In this document: one piece after another, positions 32,961-33,231 of the stretch
How positions within the stretch are numbered: position 1 is the stretch's first letter
Layout: each line of letters begins with the position of its first letter
Source of the DNA: Minwuia sp.
Lineage (GTDB): Bacteria > Pseudomonadota > Alphaproteobacteria > Minwuiales > Minwuiaceae
Length of the DNA: 33,231 nucleotides
Assembly (NCBI GenBank): GCA_029213165.1
Contig: JARGNO010000002.1
Coordinates: forward strand, 32,443-65,673
Direction of reading: 5' to 3'
Notes under the pieces: model-generated
The model's database searches: none
Told to the model about the DNA's origin: nothing
Seen by the model: the letters and a program-made list of their open reading frames with translations, nothing else
Position numbers and translations under genes: made by a program

Positions 32961-33231
32961 GGTGGAGGGGGTGAACCATCCCTGCCACCTCCAACCACGC
33001 CTTGCCCGGACTTGATCCGGGCATCCAGAGTGCCGCTCAATCGCTGGGAACTGGGCGCGCGGATCAAGTCCGCGAGAGTCGTCGGAGGTGGAGGGGGTGA
33101 ACCATCCCTGCCATCTCCAACCACGCCTTGCCCGGACTTGATCCGGGCATCCAAAGTGCCGCTCAAACGCTGGGAGCTGGGCTCGCGGATCAAGTCCGCG
33201 AGCGTCGTGAAAGGTGGAGGGGGCGAACCAT
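32961..33231. repeat. Tandem array of 126-bp units carrying paired REP-like palindromes
   Basis: Unit 1 is 32961-33086, unit 2 is 33087-33212, and a third unit begins at 33213 and is cut by the window edge. Units 1 and 2 differ at 9 of 126 positions. Each holds two hairpins. The first (33004-33022 and 33130-33148) reads GCCCGGACTTGATCCGGGC. The second (33058-33074 and 33182-33202) has CGCGGA and TCCGCG arms with a TCAAG loop; the arms grow to CTCGCGGA and TCCGCGAG in unit 2. The cores GGACTTGATCC and GGATCAAGTCC are reverse complements, so each unit is an inverted pair, as in BIME-type elements. It directly follows the carboxyltransferase gene. Confidence 0.9.

Noticed and set aside
31382-33193. 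603-residue minus-strand open frame through the carboxyltransferase gene and the repeats
   Set aside because: It is the antisense of a clear carboxyltransferase gene. Its start lies in the 126-bp repeats and yields DARIKSGQG-like peptides, a known false-gene signature of these palindromes in Alphaproteobacteria.
32961-33231. CRISPR array at the right end
   Set aside because: The near-identical part spans the whole 126-bp unit, so there are no variable spacers between short repeats, and no cas genes are present.

Overview
The window is a GC-rich, densely packed piece of an alphaproteobacterial chromosome. The fxsA / Tim44-domain / mltA neighbourhood, the MaeB-type malic enzyme with a phosphotransacetylase-like tail, the MotA/MotB form and the palindromic repeats at the right end with a GGACTTGATCC core all fit a free-living, motile, probably marine or Rhodospirillales-like member. 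That placement is inference from gene content. There are no rRNA or tRNA genes, no CRISPR array, no transposase and no phage genes.

Layout. 1-4136: 3' end of a DUF4268 protein, then fxsA (minus) back-to-back with an envelope operon on plus: a Tim44-domain protein, a dead-peroxiredoxin/2OG-Fe(II) oxygenase fusion, and mltA. 4137-6654: a minus-strand catabolic operon (class III aminotransferase, SDR, SnoaL-like protein) whose genes overlap by about 4 nt. 6802-9174: a DUF898 membrane protein and an M48 metalloprotease. 9184-9669: a flavin reductase (minus). 9860-11794: motA-motB. 11922-13265: an ABC1-type kinase. 13279-15268: a GT4 glycosyltransferase and an alpha/beta hydrolase, divergent with a 25-bp gap.

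15277-20415 holds the largest gene, a cysteine-free 1712-residue RTX (calcium-binding nonapeptide repeat) protein. It has four modules ending in the same 56-residue segment, an Glu-Pro linker, a second long repeat block and a type I secretion-like C-terminus. No exporter genes are in the window. Two of its modules share a near-identical block spaced exactly 750 nt apart.

20729-23580: an AidB-like acyl-CoA dehydrogenase overlapping an orphan membrane histidine kinase. 23678-25942: maeB, followed by a strong hairpin. 26095-28326: a multi-PAS membrane histidine kinase without a cognate regulator nearby. 28482-32932: an operon of two different amidohydrolases and an acyl-CoA carboxylase carboxyltransferase subunit. 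32961-33231: a 126-bp-period tandem array of paired inverted REP-like palindromes running off the window edge.

Most of the window is ordinary core and accessory metabolism. The best candidates for something less described are the modular RTX protein, the Cys-less peroxiredoxin/oxygenase fusion inside the Tim44-mltA operon, the acyl-CoA dehydrogenase/kinase overlap, and the terminal repeat array.
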